64,000 nucleotides of DNA. It comes from Nereocystis luetkeana. Lineage: Eukaryota > Sar > Phaeophyceae > Laminariales > Laminariaceae. Below are positions 9,901 through 19,300 of this stretch, in pieces. Under the pieces are notes generated by a model. The model worked only from the letters and a program-made list of their open reading frames with translations, did no database searches and had not been told where the DNA came from. Both the position numbers and the translations under genes were made by a program. Where the stretch lies: assembly GCA_031213475.1 (NCBI GenBank), contig JARUPZ010000019.1:1910940-1974939 (forward strand), read 5' to 3'. Numbering within the stretch: position 1 is the stretch's first letter; each line of letters opens with the position of its first letter.

Positions 9901-11670
9901 AAGAGAGGCTGTTTGGGTCCTGCTCTCTGCTTCTCGGCACGGGAGAGACGTTGGTCAACTGAAAGCTGGGGGTAGATCAGCTCTTCCCACGAGCACGGAA
10001 ATAATAGGAAGGGAATATTCGGAGTAGTTGGGATGGCGAGACGAGCAAAGTGAGATAGGTCGCCCCCGCCCCTTCCTGTCAGCTCCTCGTTCACCCTCAT
10101 CTTCTGCCCACCAGCAGGGGCATACCTCGTATGATTAAAGACTTTTCGGCATCTTTGAACAAAGGCCACTGCAACTACACAACGAGCCACCTCAGCTGTT
10201 CATCTCACATCATCACTGTGTACAGTAGTCCTTACTCCGACAAATCAGATGGGGGTTTCCACGCAGATACTGATGCGTTTTCCTTGCAGGGATAACGTGC
10301 AATCCGTCTAGACAGATGGAAACTCCTTGGCGGACGGCTTCAACCGGCTATCTACTTGACGCTTGCCCATCTCCCTTCAACTTTTGACCGGTACAGCATC
10401 AGCACGAGCAGAAATGGAGGTGGACACTTCAAATCAAAACCAGAACTGCACTCACGTGGTACCTGGTATACGATATGAACTCGGAATTATTGCAGGAATT
10501 TTTTGCTAGGGACGTTCGTACCATATCCGTGTCTTGGCTGGCAGAGCTCGCGTGGCAGCATTGCAAGAGCAGCAGACAGCAATGCTACTTCCGTGCTGCA
10601 GTGTGTAGGTTCCACAACGCACAGCCGCAGCAGACTTATATAGACGCAACATCAGTACGCTACAAGAGTACAGAGTACGGCACAGAGTAGTACAGCGTAC
10701 CACTCAGCTGACGTTTCTACAGGACTCCTCGATCCTGACGGCGCCACCACTTCCTGTGCAATCACCGATAGGCTATTATAAATAAAGTCGCACCCCGTTC
10801 GTCTACTACACAGGTGCCCGACGGGTATTACCCGGGTCTGTCACGACCCGTTCGGGTAAAAGTAATACGTAGTACCTGTCGGGTAATTGGACGCGGCTAT
10901 CCGATTACCCTGGTACCCGACAAGAACGGATATCCGTGTGCCTGGGAACCCGGGTACCCGGTCAGAATACGTATCCCCGATTCGAAATATGGAATATCCC
11001 ACTCCGTACCTCCGAACACCTACAGTGTATGCACAATTTTGATTGACAAAAAAGTCAAGGTCTTCAACACGCACAGACAAACACGTCGTTTGTTGAAAAA
11101 GCGGAGGTTCACACCCGGGTACCCGATATGAGCAGGCACCTACTGTAGGTACCGGACACACACGGGTACCCGTTACATTTTCGTTCGGGGATTGGTGTGC
11201 TCCACATTGGGTACTTGTTAACGTGCCAGGGTGTGAAATTAGGGTTCTCCCCTTGTGCCGCTTTCTTACTCTGTTACCTGTAAACAGCACTGCTACATGT
11301 TGTCCGGGTACCCGGCACCCGGGTAGCTGCGTACCCGGGTACCCGCACTACCCTGGATCGTGTGCCTGATTACTCCCCGGAAAGTCTGGGTACGCGTTGT
11401 ACTACACAGCACACAGCGATATAGAGGTCAAACCCCGACACAATGCCAGGGATCCCCATCAACACTTAATACTCGCAAGAATTAAGAGCAACTCTGTACG
11501 TATGCGAAATAGGGCTGTCCTACCTCCTCCTTGCTCTTTCCGTGGTATTTGCTCGACCCCCCAGCTCCTCCAGGTGCTGCTGATGTTGATTTCGCTGGGC
11601 CGTCTCCCTTGCGGCTTTTGGCCTGCTTGAAAAGAGCTCGAGCGTCAGGCTTCTTCTGGCGGCTAGACAT
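909..11670 (-). CDS. ZNF830: ZNF830/CCDC16-like zinc-finger pre-mRNA-processing protein (multi-exon, 3' end outside window)
   Basis: Six minus-strand exons join with matching phases: 11670-11524 (starts at ATG, ends phase 0), 8441-8319 (0/0), 7165-7078 (0/1), 4800-4073 (1/2), 3183-3129 (2/0) and 973-909 (0/2). Recognition rests on two FFD motifs: GLPAGFFDEG (about 4650) and LPEGFFDDPEVDAKSRGV (about 4120), the second being the hallmark of ZNF830. It is followed by NEWKDFMSFAEEV and then an acidic coiled coil (EEDKEQYEELEQA), the same order as in the family. GLLGIGGSDSSSSSDEDE at 4800 matches the family's acidic linker. ZNF830 proteins are nuclear and associate with the spliceosome/XAB2 complex (family knowledge). 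The N-terminal exon is Lys/Arg-rich. The expected single C2H2 (U1-type) finger exon should lie between 11523 and 8442, but I could not find it. A one-base frame break lies in exon 4800-4073. The C-terminal exon(s) must lie left of base 909 or outside the window. Confidence 0.7.
1514..1623. mobile_element. MITE family 1
   Basis: TATTACGGGGGGCCATAGTT at the left and TATGGTCCCCCGTAATA at the right, with the intact uninterrupted core GGTTAAACATATAGGTTC. It can serve as a reference empty site for the TACCWGGTA insertions. Confidence 0.8.
1959..2075. mobile_element. MITE family 1 carrying a TACCTGGTA insertion
   Basis: Same palindrome; the core AAATATATA/GGTTTTTATG is split by CCTGGTA at 2021-2027. 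Confidence 0.8.
2268..3006 (-). pseudogene. 5'-truncated non-LTR retrotransposon (LINE) 3' end with poly(C) tail
   Basis: On the minus strand, RTGIRWDSVVEKVWKDIGGN begins just after a G/C run at 3007-3021. The frame continues through a Cys-type motif CPCGKAIE...HIVGECEIYKEERD, a post-reverse-transcriptase zinc-knuckle arrangement common in LINE ORF2 C-termini. It ends with GCVVNGQMTKASNK and a TGA stop. A one-base frameshift sits at about 2610 (between KAIE and HIVGEC), so it is dead. The stop codon is part of ATGAGTAC, followed at once by the C-run (2269-2288 on the plus strand as G). No reverse transcriptase core is present. It lies in an intron of the ZNF830-like gene. Confidence 0.6.
3129..3183 (-). 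CDS. ZNF830: Small ZNF830-like exon (EWKDFMSFAEEV)
   Basis: Acceptor GGGTAG and donor GTGGGC bound 18 complete codons reading NEWKDFMSFAEEVKKTEK. The phase (2 in, 0 out) restores QNEWKDF after KKKEEE of the preceding exon. It aligns with the EWDEFQ-type helix that follows FFDDPEVDA in ZNF830. The open frame continues into adjoining LINE-derived sequence, so the exon is easily mistaken for part of the retroelement. Confidence 0.6.
4073..4800 (-). CDS. ZNF830: ZNF830-like exon with FFD motifs and a frame break at a C/G homopolymer
   Basis: This is the longest exon of the gene. The acceptor CCGCCCAG ends at 4801 and the donor GTGAGT begins at 4072. The first part reads GLLGIGGSDSSSSSDEDEA, then SSVPQGLPAGFFDEG, then a Gly-rich stretch and RSRETAAAA. 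After the C-run at about 4412-4430 the family sequence continues in another frame: KERFGAERAAELAAEAALVA, then LPEGFFDDPEVDAK. The exon body is not a multiple of three, so one base is extra (or two missing). A homopolymer length error or polymorphism is the simplest cause; a real pseudogene or a hidden micro-intron is less likely because both sides keep family motifs and flanking splice phases agree. Confidence 0.7.
5391..5665 (-). mobile_element. Two SINE-like copies in tandem, both truncated
   Basis: A copy at 5391-5612 ends in GGATGACAGC. A second G run with TACTCATTATCATGCATGGC follows at 5619-5665 and contains only the 3' end. Confidence 0.55.
5981..6492 (+). mobile_element. SINE-like retroposon, near full length
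   Basis: The sense strand begins near GACACTGTAAAACATGCCGC and runs about 0.5 kb to GGCCATGCATGAGATCGAG, ending in TATCGAGTACA followed by C-rich sequence. The body is shared with copies at 21146, 38872 and 43980, including GCGAGGTAAAGAA, AAGCTGTCATCCA and GGTGCAAGCAAATGTC. It has no coding frame. It is interpreted as a non-autonomous retroposon sharing its 3' terminus with the LINE at 2268. Confidence 0.65.
6765..7075 (+). repeat. AACCA/AACCG/AATCG pentanucleotide array
   Basis: ACCAAACCGAACC-type units with an (AATCG)n core near 6845, flanked by CAAAAA runs. It is the same motif class as at 17703 and 43015. It lies in an intron beside the small exon at 7078. Confidence 0.75.
7078..7165 (-). 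CDS. Probable small internal exon, ZNF830-like gene
   Basis: Acceptor GAGCAG and donor GTAGGG bound VAVPVPAPAPKRATAPTTGV and onward to GSGGLTG. The exon starts in phase 0 and ends in phase 1, exactly what the exons at 8319 and 4800 need. The joined G codon gives GLTG-LLGIGG. It is surrounded by CAAAC/ACCGA-type simple repeats, and codon content differs sharply from those flanks. Confidence 0.45.
7485..7535 (-). mobile_element. SINE-like 3' stub
   Basis: GGGGGGAGCTCAATATTATG then CATGGCGGTAGTCGTATGAC matches only the 3' terminus and is bounded by G-rich runs on both sides. Confidence 0.45.
8030..8282 (+). mobile_element. SINE-like copy, 5'-truncated
   Basis: It starts at ATCACTCATCGAAGCTGTCA, includes the CGCCTCACAGGCGG hairpin and ends GACATCGAGTACA plus a C run. 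Confidence 0.6.
8319..8441 (-). CDS. Probable internal exon, ZNF830-like gene
   Basis: Acceptor CCCTCAG and donor GTGCGT bound 41 codons, LLALLRAKKTMGAKPAAASA and onward to TTTPTVR, phase 0 at both ends. It fits the low-complexity linker after the zinc finger in this family (LLALLRAKK resembles the helix that follows the finger). A SINE-like copy (8030-8282) abuts it in the downstream intron. An alternative reading is a separate first exon starting at the ATG at 8411. Confidence 0.45.
8880..9553. repeat. Inverted repeat, arms about 122 bp
   Basis: Arms 8880-9003 and 9432-9553 are roughly 80% identical as reverse complements (for example CTCCTTGGTGCACTC and AAGTTTGAAAATGTG). They are separated by about 430 bp. 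Open frames cross both arms but none was recognised. Confidence 0.6.
10808..11366. repeat. Cluster of CGGGTACCCG palindromes
   Basis: At least six full or nearly full CGGGTACCCG units (about 10950, 11117, 11164, 11307, 11335) and many half-sites GGGTA/TACCC occur in 560 bp, spaced irregularly. It is otherwise non-repetitive and lies in the first large intron of the ZNF830-like gene. Confidence 0.6.
11524..11670 (-). CDS. ZNF830: Putative first coding exon of the ZNF830-like gene
   Basis: ATG at 11670 opens MSSRQKKPDARALFKQAKSR and continues for 49 codons to KSKEE, then donor GTAGGAC (phase 0). A short basic start with an ARALFKQAK-type helix suits ZNF830 proteins, where it precedes the zinc finger. 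The link to the downstream exons rests on strand, order and phase only. The opposite strand and other frames show nothing better. Confidence 0.5.
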
Positions 11671-14070
11671 GGTGATATTTCCTGAGAGCGGGCCGGGATT
11701 ATACCCCTATAACTAAGTAAGCTGGCACACGACACACAGCTGCACACTGCCTTGCACACAACAGAGGCGCTGCTGCCGTATGTGTGTGTGGGCCGGCCTG
11801 GCGGAGAACCATGGTCATTCTCGTTCCCTTGCAAATAAAGCCTTCCATCATTTACCAACTACAAGAAGTCGTAAGTTGAATTCTCGTGGGAGATGGAGAA
11901 CCAGCTCAGCTCACAGCTGCTTGTTGTCCACATGGCATTACCTGATGCCAGACGCTCCCTGAGGAGATGCTTGAGATACTGGAGAGGTGTCGCGTTGGGG
12001 GCAGGGCTATCAATCGCCTTGCAGCTAGCGTCGAGAGCCGATGGCTTCAACCCTCCACGCACGGTAGCGCAGCCTTGGGCGAGGGCGCGACAACAGCGAG
12101 CGGTGGGCGTCGAGCGGAGCACCTGGTGGGAGCGGTGAGAACTAGCGAACTATGCGGTGTTTGCCGTCGGCTTTGAATGCGATATGCGTAGGTCGTGATT
12201 GGCTGAGAACAGACCCGGGTAAGGAGTACCTAGACGTCAAAGCAGCATGTGCTGCTGTCTCCGGCTCATGTGGATCGTCCTACTGCTGCAGATGGGCTAC
12301 AAACGTAAACATGAAACATGTCCAGCGTCCAGCTCAACATGTCGTTCCAGCCTTCAGCCGCCGCCACTGCTTGCTGCTGTGTATCGTATGAATACTTCCC
12401 TCCGCTAAGCTCTCAACAGCAGCACCAGCACTCAGAAGCACTTGGGCACAGGCAGGCTACGCGGACGCTCTGCTCCGAGCGCGTCAATTCACGGGGTGGT
12501 GTGCTCGCGCGCCCCCGGCTGTGTGAATGGCTGCAGCGAAGGCATAAACATGCAAAATCATGGCGGACAGCGCGCGCAGTACCACTCTGTTCGTAAATAT
12601 AGAGAGCGTTCGATATTTGGGGTGTATACCCAAACGCACCCTATATTCCCGAATGTATGGGTACGTACTTGCCCAAGCTGCCACAGCAGCAGTATGGATA
12701 TATACTGCACCAGTTACTCAGAACCGGTAGCAGCAGGTAGCAGTTGCGGTTCGGCCCAGAGCAGTTGGTGGCTTTACTGCACGACGGCGGTAATAGCGCT
12801 GTTTTTTTTTGTTTTTCGACGTCGTGGGGCCGTCCGTCCCCCCCTACAAGTAGACAAGATAAGGCAATCTGTACAACTGTAGTAGATGAGAGCGCCGTTT
12901 TCAACTTCCAGAAACATCTGTACCCGCTGACTGCTGTACCCAAAGATGTCGCGAGACAGCACTTTTACCCCTTGACAGACACCGTCAAGGCAAATGTTTT
13001 GACAAGCAGCCTTGACAGCCAAAACCCGGGGACGCTAAGAAAAATCCCCGTTCTTCCGGAAGCGCCTGAAAAAATTAGCCGAAAGTACGTACCTGGTATT
13101 AATATTAATAGTGTGTTTTCCTGTTTTCCTGTATTCTTATTATTTGGGGGATTTTGATACCTTTCCGAGTCCGATCTACAGAAAGATGCAATTGAAATGC
13201 AGAATCTCGATATTTTCAAATAAGCTCCAAATGAAACAAGTAAAACAGCTGCACGTAAAAATGAAACAAGTAGGGGTTTCCACACATTCAAATAGGCTTT
13301 TTCTGCCGGGGGGGGGGCACGGGGTATATGTCTAGACAGATGAATTTGCCTTGATAGGCAGTCTTGACAGACAGCTTGACACTGACATGTCTCCTGACAT
13401 CTTCGGCTGTACTAGGTATTGTGTTGCGTGTTGCGGTTTTTCGGGGTTTCTATGCAGATACGTGGGCGCTATTGATGTAAGGGACAGGAGAAACTATACC
13501 GACCGCCAAAACGAAATCGATTTTTCGGTTTCGCTTTTTTTTGGCAACCGAAAAACCGACTCCAAAAAGTCGGTTTTCGGTCATGAAAAATCGGCCAAAA
13601 GCTACTCCAAGAAATACTACGTTTGGTTTTCGGTTCACACCACCCTACGAGCCGTAAATTGTTTCGTGTTTCGGTATACAATACCTGGTACCTGGTATGC
13701 AATAATCTATGCCCGCGCAGCACCATCACGACGGGCGCCTGCCTCTATCGCTGCGCATTTGTTGTATCCACTTGAGGTATTTGCGAGAGGGAAACTGATG
13801 ACGCTTGGGGTCACATAACGCACCGTCGACTTCCGGGAAAGATGAGCAATGTTCAACACTTGGCACACGCCATCTTCCACTCCAGAGTTGTTAAGAGTCC
13901 GTCCTGTGACCACGGGGTGGGTTTTTGGCGACGAGTTCACGTGCGAACAATAACAACCGTTGACTCCGGTAATTATATGTATAGGGACGAGGGACACTTG
14001 TTAAATACTACACCCCACGAACAACTTGTTATGTTGTTTTTATCTTGCCACCTTCCCCTCTTCTCCGCAG
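11671..14070. other. Spacer between the ZNF830-like and NYN genes
   Basis: The two genes diverge from here, so both promoters are expected within it. I see no clear TATA or other element. It holds TACCWGGTA units at 13090 and 13682/13689 and a hairpin-rich stretch (13530-13590, ACCGAAAAACCGACT and complement). An upstream non-coding or first coding exon of the NYN gene could be hidden here. Confidence 0.4.
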
Positions 14071-16345
14071 ACATTGCTCAGCGGCGACACGAGTCGTCGG
14101 ACGGGATGGTTCGTCCGGAGCAGCAGGAGCAGCAGCGGTGGGAGCGACGGCAGCGGCGTCTTCTTCTCCCTCGTCGTCAGGAAGAAGAGGCAGAACCCTC
14201 GGCTGCGGCACCGCTGCCGCCACCGCTACCGCCACCGCTACCGCCACCACCACCACTGGCACCGCCAAGACAAGATTGTACGCCCACGCTGAAAGCGCTG
14301 CTGACGACGTAGGCAACCCCCGGCCGAACAACAACGGCTACCAGATGGACGAGGGGTGGATGGGAAGCACCTGGGCGGTAGGGGGGAGAGGAGGAGGAGG
14401 AGGGGGAGGGGGGGTGGTGGGCGCGACCCGGGAGGGCGTGGAGGAGCCGCGGGCCACTATCGGTCTTGTGGAAGAGACCGCAGAAGATGCGGAGGAGAGC
14501 ATGGAGGCCGCCGCGAAGCGCTCGGTGCCTCTCAAAGTCATGGTTTTCGTCGACGGAACTTGGCTCTACTACAGTTTTTTTGGAAGGTGCGCGGGTTAAA
14601 ATTAAAAACGGCGCCGGGGGAGTTGCAGGTGGGTCGGGCGAGGCGGGAGGCGGTGTGAAGGCATTCGTCCGCTGGGCTACCGGTAAAAGATTAAGCGATC
14701 GCCGACTGTACGTACCCAAACTGAACCTTATTATAATATTCTCCCCTCATGGAACGGCGGTGTGTTCAGTTCCAGACCGGATATACGGGTCGACGTGTCA
14801 CCAACACGTGATTCCAATTTCTGGAGGCCCCAGGGAGAGTATTTTTCAGACTCGACATGGGAAAGTTCAACTTATTTTAGGTAAAAATGATGATTGTGGA
14901 GGGTGGAGAGATTCGAATTAGCGACCCAAAAACCGTGCCCTGCCGTCGACGCCATTTTAATTAGAAAACATCATTAGTCAGCTGGGCTAATTGGCACTGG
15001 CTCGTACTGGTAAACAGTCAACCTACGGCCTCCCCCTAAACTAAGCCTTATAGCAGCGGGACGACGCGGGGCGAGGCGGGAGGGGCCGAAAAGTGCTGTG
15101 TGTTTGTGTGCATGTATCGGGCCGGGGTACGGGGTTTGCGCTCGTATTATATGTAGGTGTGGATTTTTGGTGTTGCGTCCGTCGTTTCAAGCGGGCGTTT
15201 TGTCGCCGGGTGTTGTGTGTTTCACAGCAGTTTCACGGCTCAGCGCTGTATTCTCGGCGAGCGAGTATCGGGCGTGACTTTGACCCATCCTCGCAGTGTG
15301 TCGCCATATTTTTTTGGTTTGGTCTTCTCCACGCCCGACGGTGTATTTTATTGGGGGGGGGGGGGTTCTCGTTGGGCGGCAGGCGCTTCTACGTTTTTGT
15401 GGGTGGTGTTGGTGCTGGTTGTGGCAGTGGGTGGGGCCGGTGGTGATGGTGATGTCGGTGGTGGTGATGCTAGTGCGGCTGGTGGTGACCTCGGCCGGTG
15501 GTGGCGATGGTTCGCTGACGCTGGGCGGCCGGTCACATTCGCGCCTTTTCTTCCGTTCTGCCAACCTGTTTAGCCATGTCGGCCTGTTTTGCTAAATCGT
15601 CGTTCCGTCGACGCGCAGTAAGTTTGCCGACGTTGGGGTGGGCACTGGCGGCGACGGAGACGACCCTAGCCGCCCCTGCGTATCACACGCAACCTTGAAC
15701 AGTCGGCCTCTTTCGAACCCCCCCCCCCCCCCCCCCCCCCCCCCGCCCCCCCCCCATCCTAACGGTGGTACGGCTGCGGCCATGCAGGACATGAGTACAC
15801 CCCCTCCCCTACGCCGCGCCTCGCCTGCCTCTGCCGTTCAATACATGGCCGGTTTTTCGTGTCGCTTGCTTCTGTAGGCGGGCCTAACTCTTCATTTTCT
15901 TGATCCCCTCCTTTCGCCTCTGGCTCCCTCTGTCTTCATTGGTCTTGTTTTCGCGGGGTGTCTGGGCGGGTCTAACTCTTCTCGTGTGTGTGTGTGTGTG
16001 TTTTTTTGTCCTCCCTCTCTTTCGCGCTCTCGGGGTGGGTCGGGGTGGGGGGTGGGGGGTGGGGGGTGGGGTCAGGGGGGAGAGATGCCACGTATCGGCT
16101 AAGCTGGGGCCCGGGTGGAACTACGAGTACAAGGTCAAGTGGGAGATGCTGCCCGTGATCATCAGCCGCGCCCTGCACGAACAGCTCGCCAAGAACGGTC
16201 AGCCTTCTCGTCTCGTGGAGGTGAGGGGCCGGGTAACTCCTTCTAGGTGTCCGAGAAGCGATGCGACGGTAGTGGTGGGCGTGGAGACTGCGAAGGGTTG
16301 GCGCCCGTGCTTAAGGGTTAGCGCGAGTGCTCACAGCGTCTATCG

Positions 16346-16377
<32 letters not shown>

Positions 16378-19300
16378 GGTAGTGGTGGTGGTGGTGGCGG
16401 CGGCGATGGTGATGGCGGATCTCATGCCTGGTAGTGGTGGTAGTAATGGTCGTGGCTGTGGTGTTGTGGCTGTTGTCGTAGTTGCTGTTGCTGTTTTTGG
16501 TGGTGCTGTTGTCGTCGCTCTTGCTGCTTTTGCCGCTGTTGCTGTTGCTACTGTGGCTGTTGCTAGTTCTTCTTTGGCTATCAATTTCGGCCCATCGGCA
16601 CAACACTCTGTTCAGTGGTCGCAGGAGAACGGCAGGCCCGACGTCCTGGGAGTAAATCACGATTGAAAAAACGTGCGTTGTTCACGACCGGCCTTAAGGA
16701 GGGGCTCTTGTTTGGAACACCTATACCAGGTATACCCAGCGACGATCTCCAGATAGGCGTGCTCACGGTGGTAGTATCGTGCCCCGGAATCGGGCACGCG
16801 GCGCTTTTTGCCCTCCTCCCCGTGCTTTTGCCTTCCCCCCGCCCCCTTGCCCGGAACCCGACACCGTTTCTTATTTTTGTCGTGTGATGATGTTGTTTTC
16901 TTCGGTGTTGTGCTCTCGCTTGCTGGCAACGATCGCATCAACGCAACAAAGTGGTTGCTCCGCTTGTCTTCTTCGTCGTCCTCCTTGTCATCCTCCTCCC
17001 CCCCCTTCTTCTGTGCTGTGCGTTTTTTTGCTTCGTGCTTCGTGCGCTGCGCTTTGTGTTTTTTTGTGTTTGGGGCTTTGGGCTTCTCTCCTCGTGCTTT
17101 TTGGTTTTGCGCTTTGTTATTTTCTACTTTTTTTAATTATTTTTTTTCGTGTGTTTTAACGCCGTTTGTTGTGTTTGTTGCGTTTGTTGTGTTTTGTTTT
17201 TGTCCGTCGCGTGCTATGCGTTGTTTTGTTGTGCTTTGTATTTTTTGCTGACTTTTTTTTGTGTGTTTCGTGTTTTGTGTTTTGAAACTTCGTGCTTCGT
17301 GCTTCGTGTCTCTGTGCGGTTGATGCTCCGTATCTCTGTGTGGTTGGTGTGTTTGTGTTTTGTTGGGGGGGTTTTGGTCCCACGATGGGGGCGCGGGAAA
17401 AGGTGGTGCGAACGGTGGTTTTCTCCAGCGCGCGGAGCGACACCGACAAAGAGAGCGCCCGCATGCAGATGTTCAACGCCATGCGCGAGCAGAACTTCGA
17501 GGTGCACATGGCCACCACCATGGGCGTGCAGGAGAAGTGCATCGACATCGCCCTTGCGGTCGAGATGATGCATTACGCCACCATACCCGACACGTACGAC
17601 GTCGGAGGTGAGATGAAAAGGGCGACGAGTGCAAGGAAGCACGAAGCTTTTACCGAGCGGAAGGCAGACTGAACTGAACCAAGCAAAATACCACCGAGCT
17701 AGAACCGAACCGAACCGAACCGAACCGAACCGAACCGAACCGAACCGAACCGAACCGAACCGAAGCGAACCGGACTAAACCAGACTAACCTTAACCCTTT
17801 TAGAACTGCAGTCCCATTTTGGGGATAAGCCAGTCAAATTTCAAGCAGTTTGTCCCCAAAACGGGACTGCGGTCCTAAAAGGGTTGAATTGAAACGACAC
17901 GAAACGAACGAAATGAAGCAGGGTGAAACGAGGCGAAACGGAAACGAAACGGACACAGGACAAGTTAACGGGACGGAACGGAACTAGAAACCAAACCATC
18001 AAATGAAACCTAACCTAACCAGATCGGAACAAAACCAATCAAAGTAGCTACAGTAATATCCAAACAGTACCAAAACCAAGCTGAACCAATACCGAATATA
18101 GCCAAACCGAACCGAACCGAACCGAACCGAACCGAACCGAACCGAACCGAACCAAACCGAACCGAACCGAACCGAACCGAACCGAACCGAACCGAACCGA
18201 CCCGAACCGAACCGAACCGAACCGAACCGAACCGAACCGAACCGAACCGAACCGAACCGAACCGAACCGAACCGAACCGCACCAAACCAAACCAAACCAA
18301 ACCACACCGAACCAAACCAAATAAAACCGAACCAAACTTAGCCCCACCCAACCCAACCCGAGCCAAACCAAAGCCAAACCAGACCAAACGAAATCGAACG
18401 GGCGCGGAGTGCGTGCGTGCAGCTGCGTTTTTTTTTGCGCGGTCCCTGTCACGGTGGGGCAAGGTGCCGCCTTTTTGCCGCGATAGGGTCGTGTTTGTTG
18501 TTCGATCAGACGTACGTGAGATCTACCTTTCTTGCCCCCGCGCTACAACACGGCCCGTTTAGTTCATGCATGCAAGAAAGCCTACAGAACGGAGAGTGTG
18601 GCCGGGTTTTTTTTCGACAAGGTTCGGTTCTCACGAGAAGCTCGCGCAAAAAAGGCAGCTTGGGAACCTGTTTTCGCGGGCTGTATACAGATAAGACAGC
18701 GAGGACAAGCAGGCAGGCAGGCAGGGCAGGGCAGGGCAGGCAGGCGCACAGAGGGACAGAACTTTCCAGCAAACGGATCGGAGGCTTCACTTGTTTATTT
18801 ATTTTGATTTCTTGTTTTCTATTAATAGTGTCATGCTTGCCATCCGACAATCGATGTGTGTTCGCGTGTTGTCAGACAAAAGGGAAAAAAACGTACATAG
18901 ACGCAGAACTGCGAAACGAAGACGCGTACAAAGAACGGCATCCCATTACCGATTGGCGTATAATATACACGGAAGGAAACCCTCCTGAAACAACCCCCCC
19001 CCCCCCCTGCATCTCATCCGTCAATTCTACGAAAACCCTCCTGAACCAAAACGCCCCCTGCATATCATCCGCCATTTTTTGTTTTTGTTTTGTCTTCTCC
19101 GTCCGGCCGTCCCCTCCCCCCCCGCCCCCGCCCCCGCCCCCGCCTCCCTGTACAAACGGGAGAAGTGTTGGTGACGGGCGACAAGGACTTCATGCCCGCT
19201 ATGTCTCGCACGCGGCAGAAGGGTAGGAGGGTTTGCCTGTGCAGCATGCGGAACTCGTGCAACCAAGACCTTCTCCGCGACGACGCCCACGTGATGGACT

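Noticed and set aside
17999..18462. Minus-strand frames of WFGLVRFGSV repeats
   Set aside because: They are the ACCGA pentanucleotide array read in three frames; pentanucleotide repeats stay open by periodicity.
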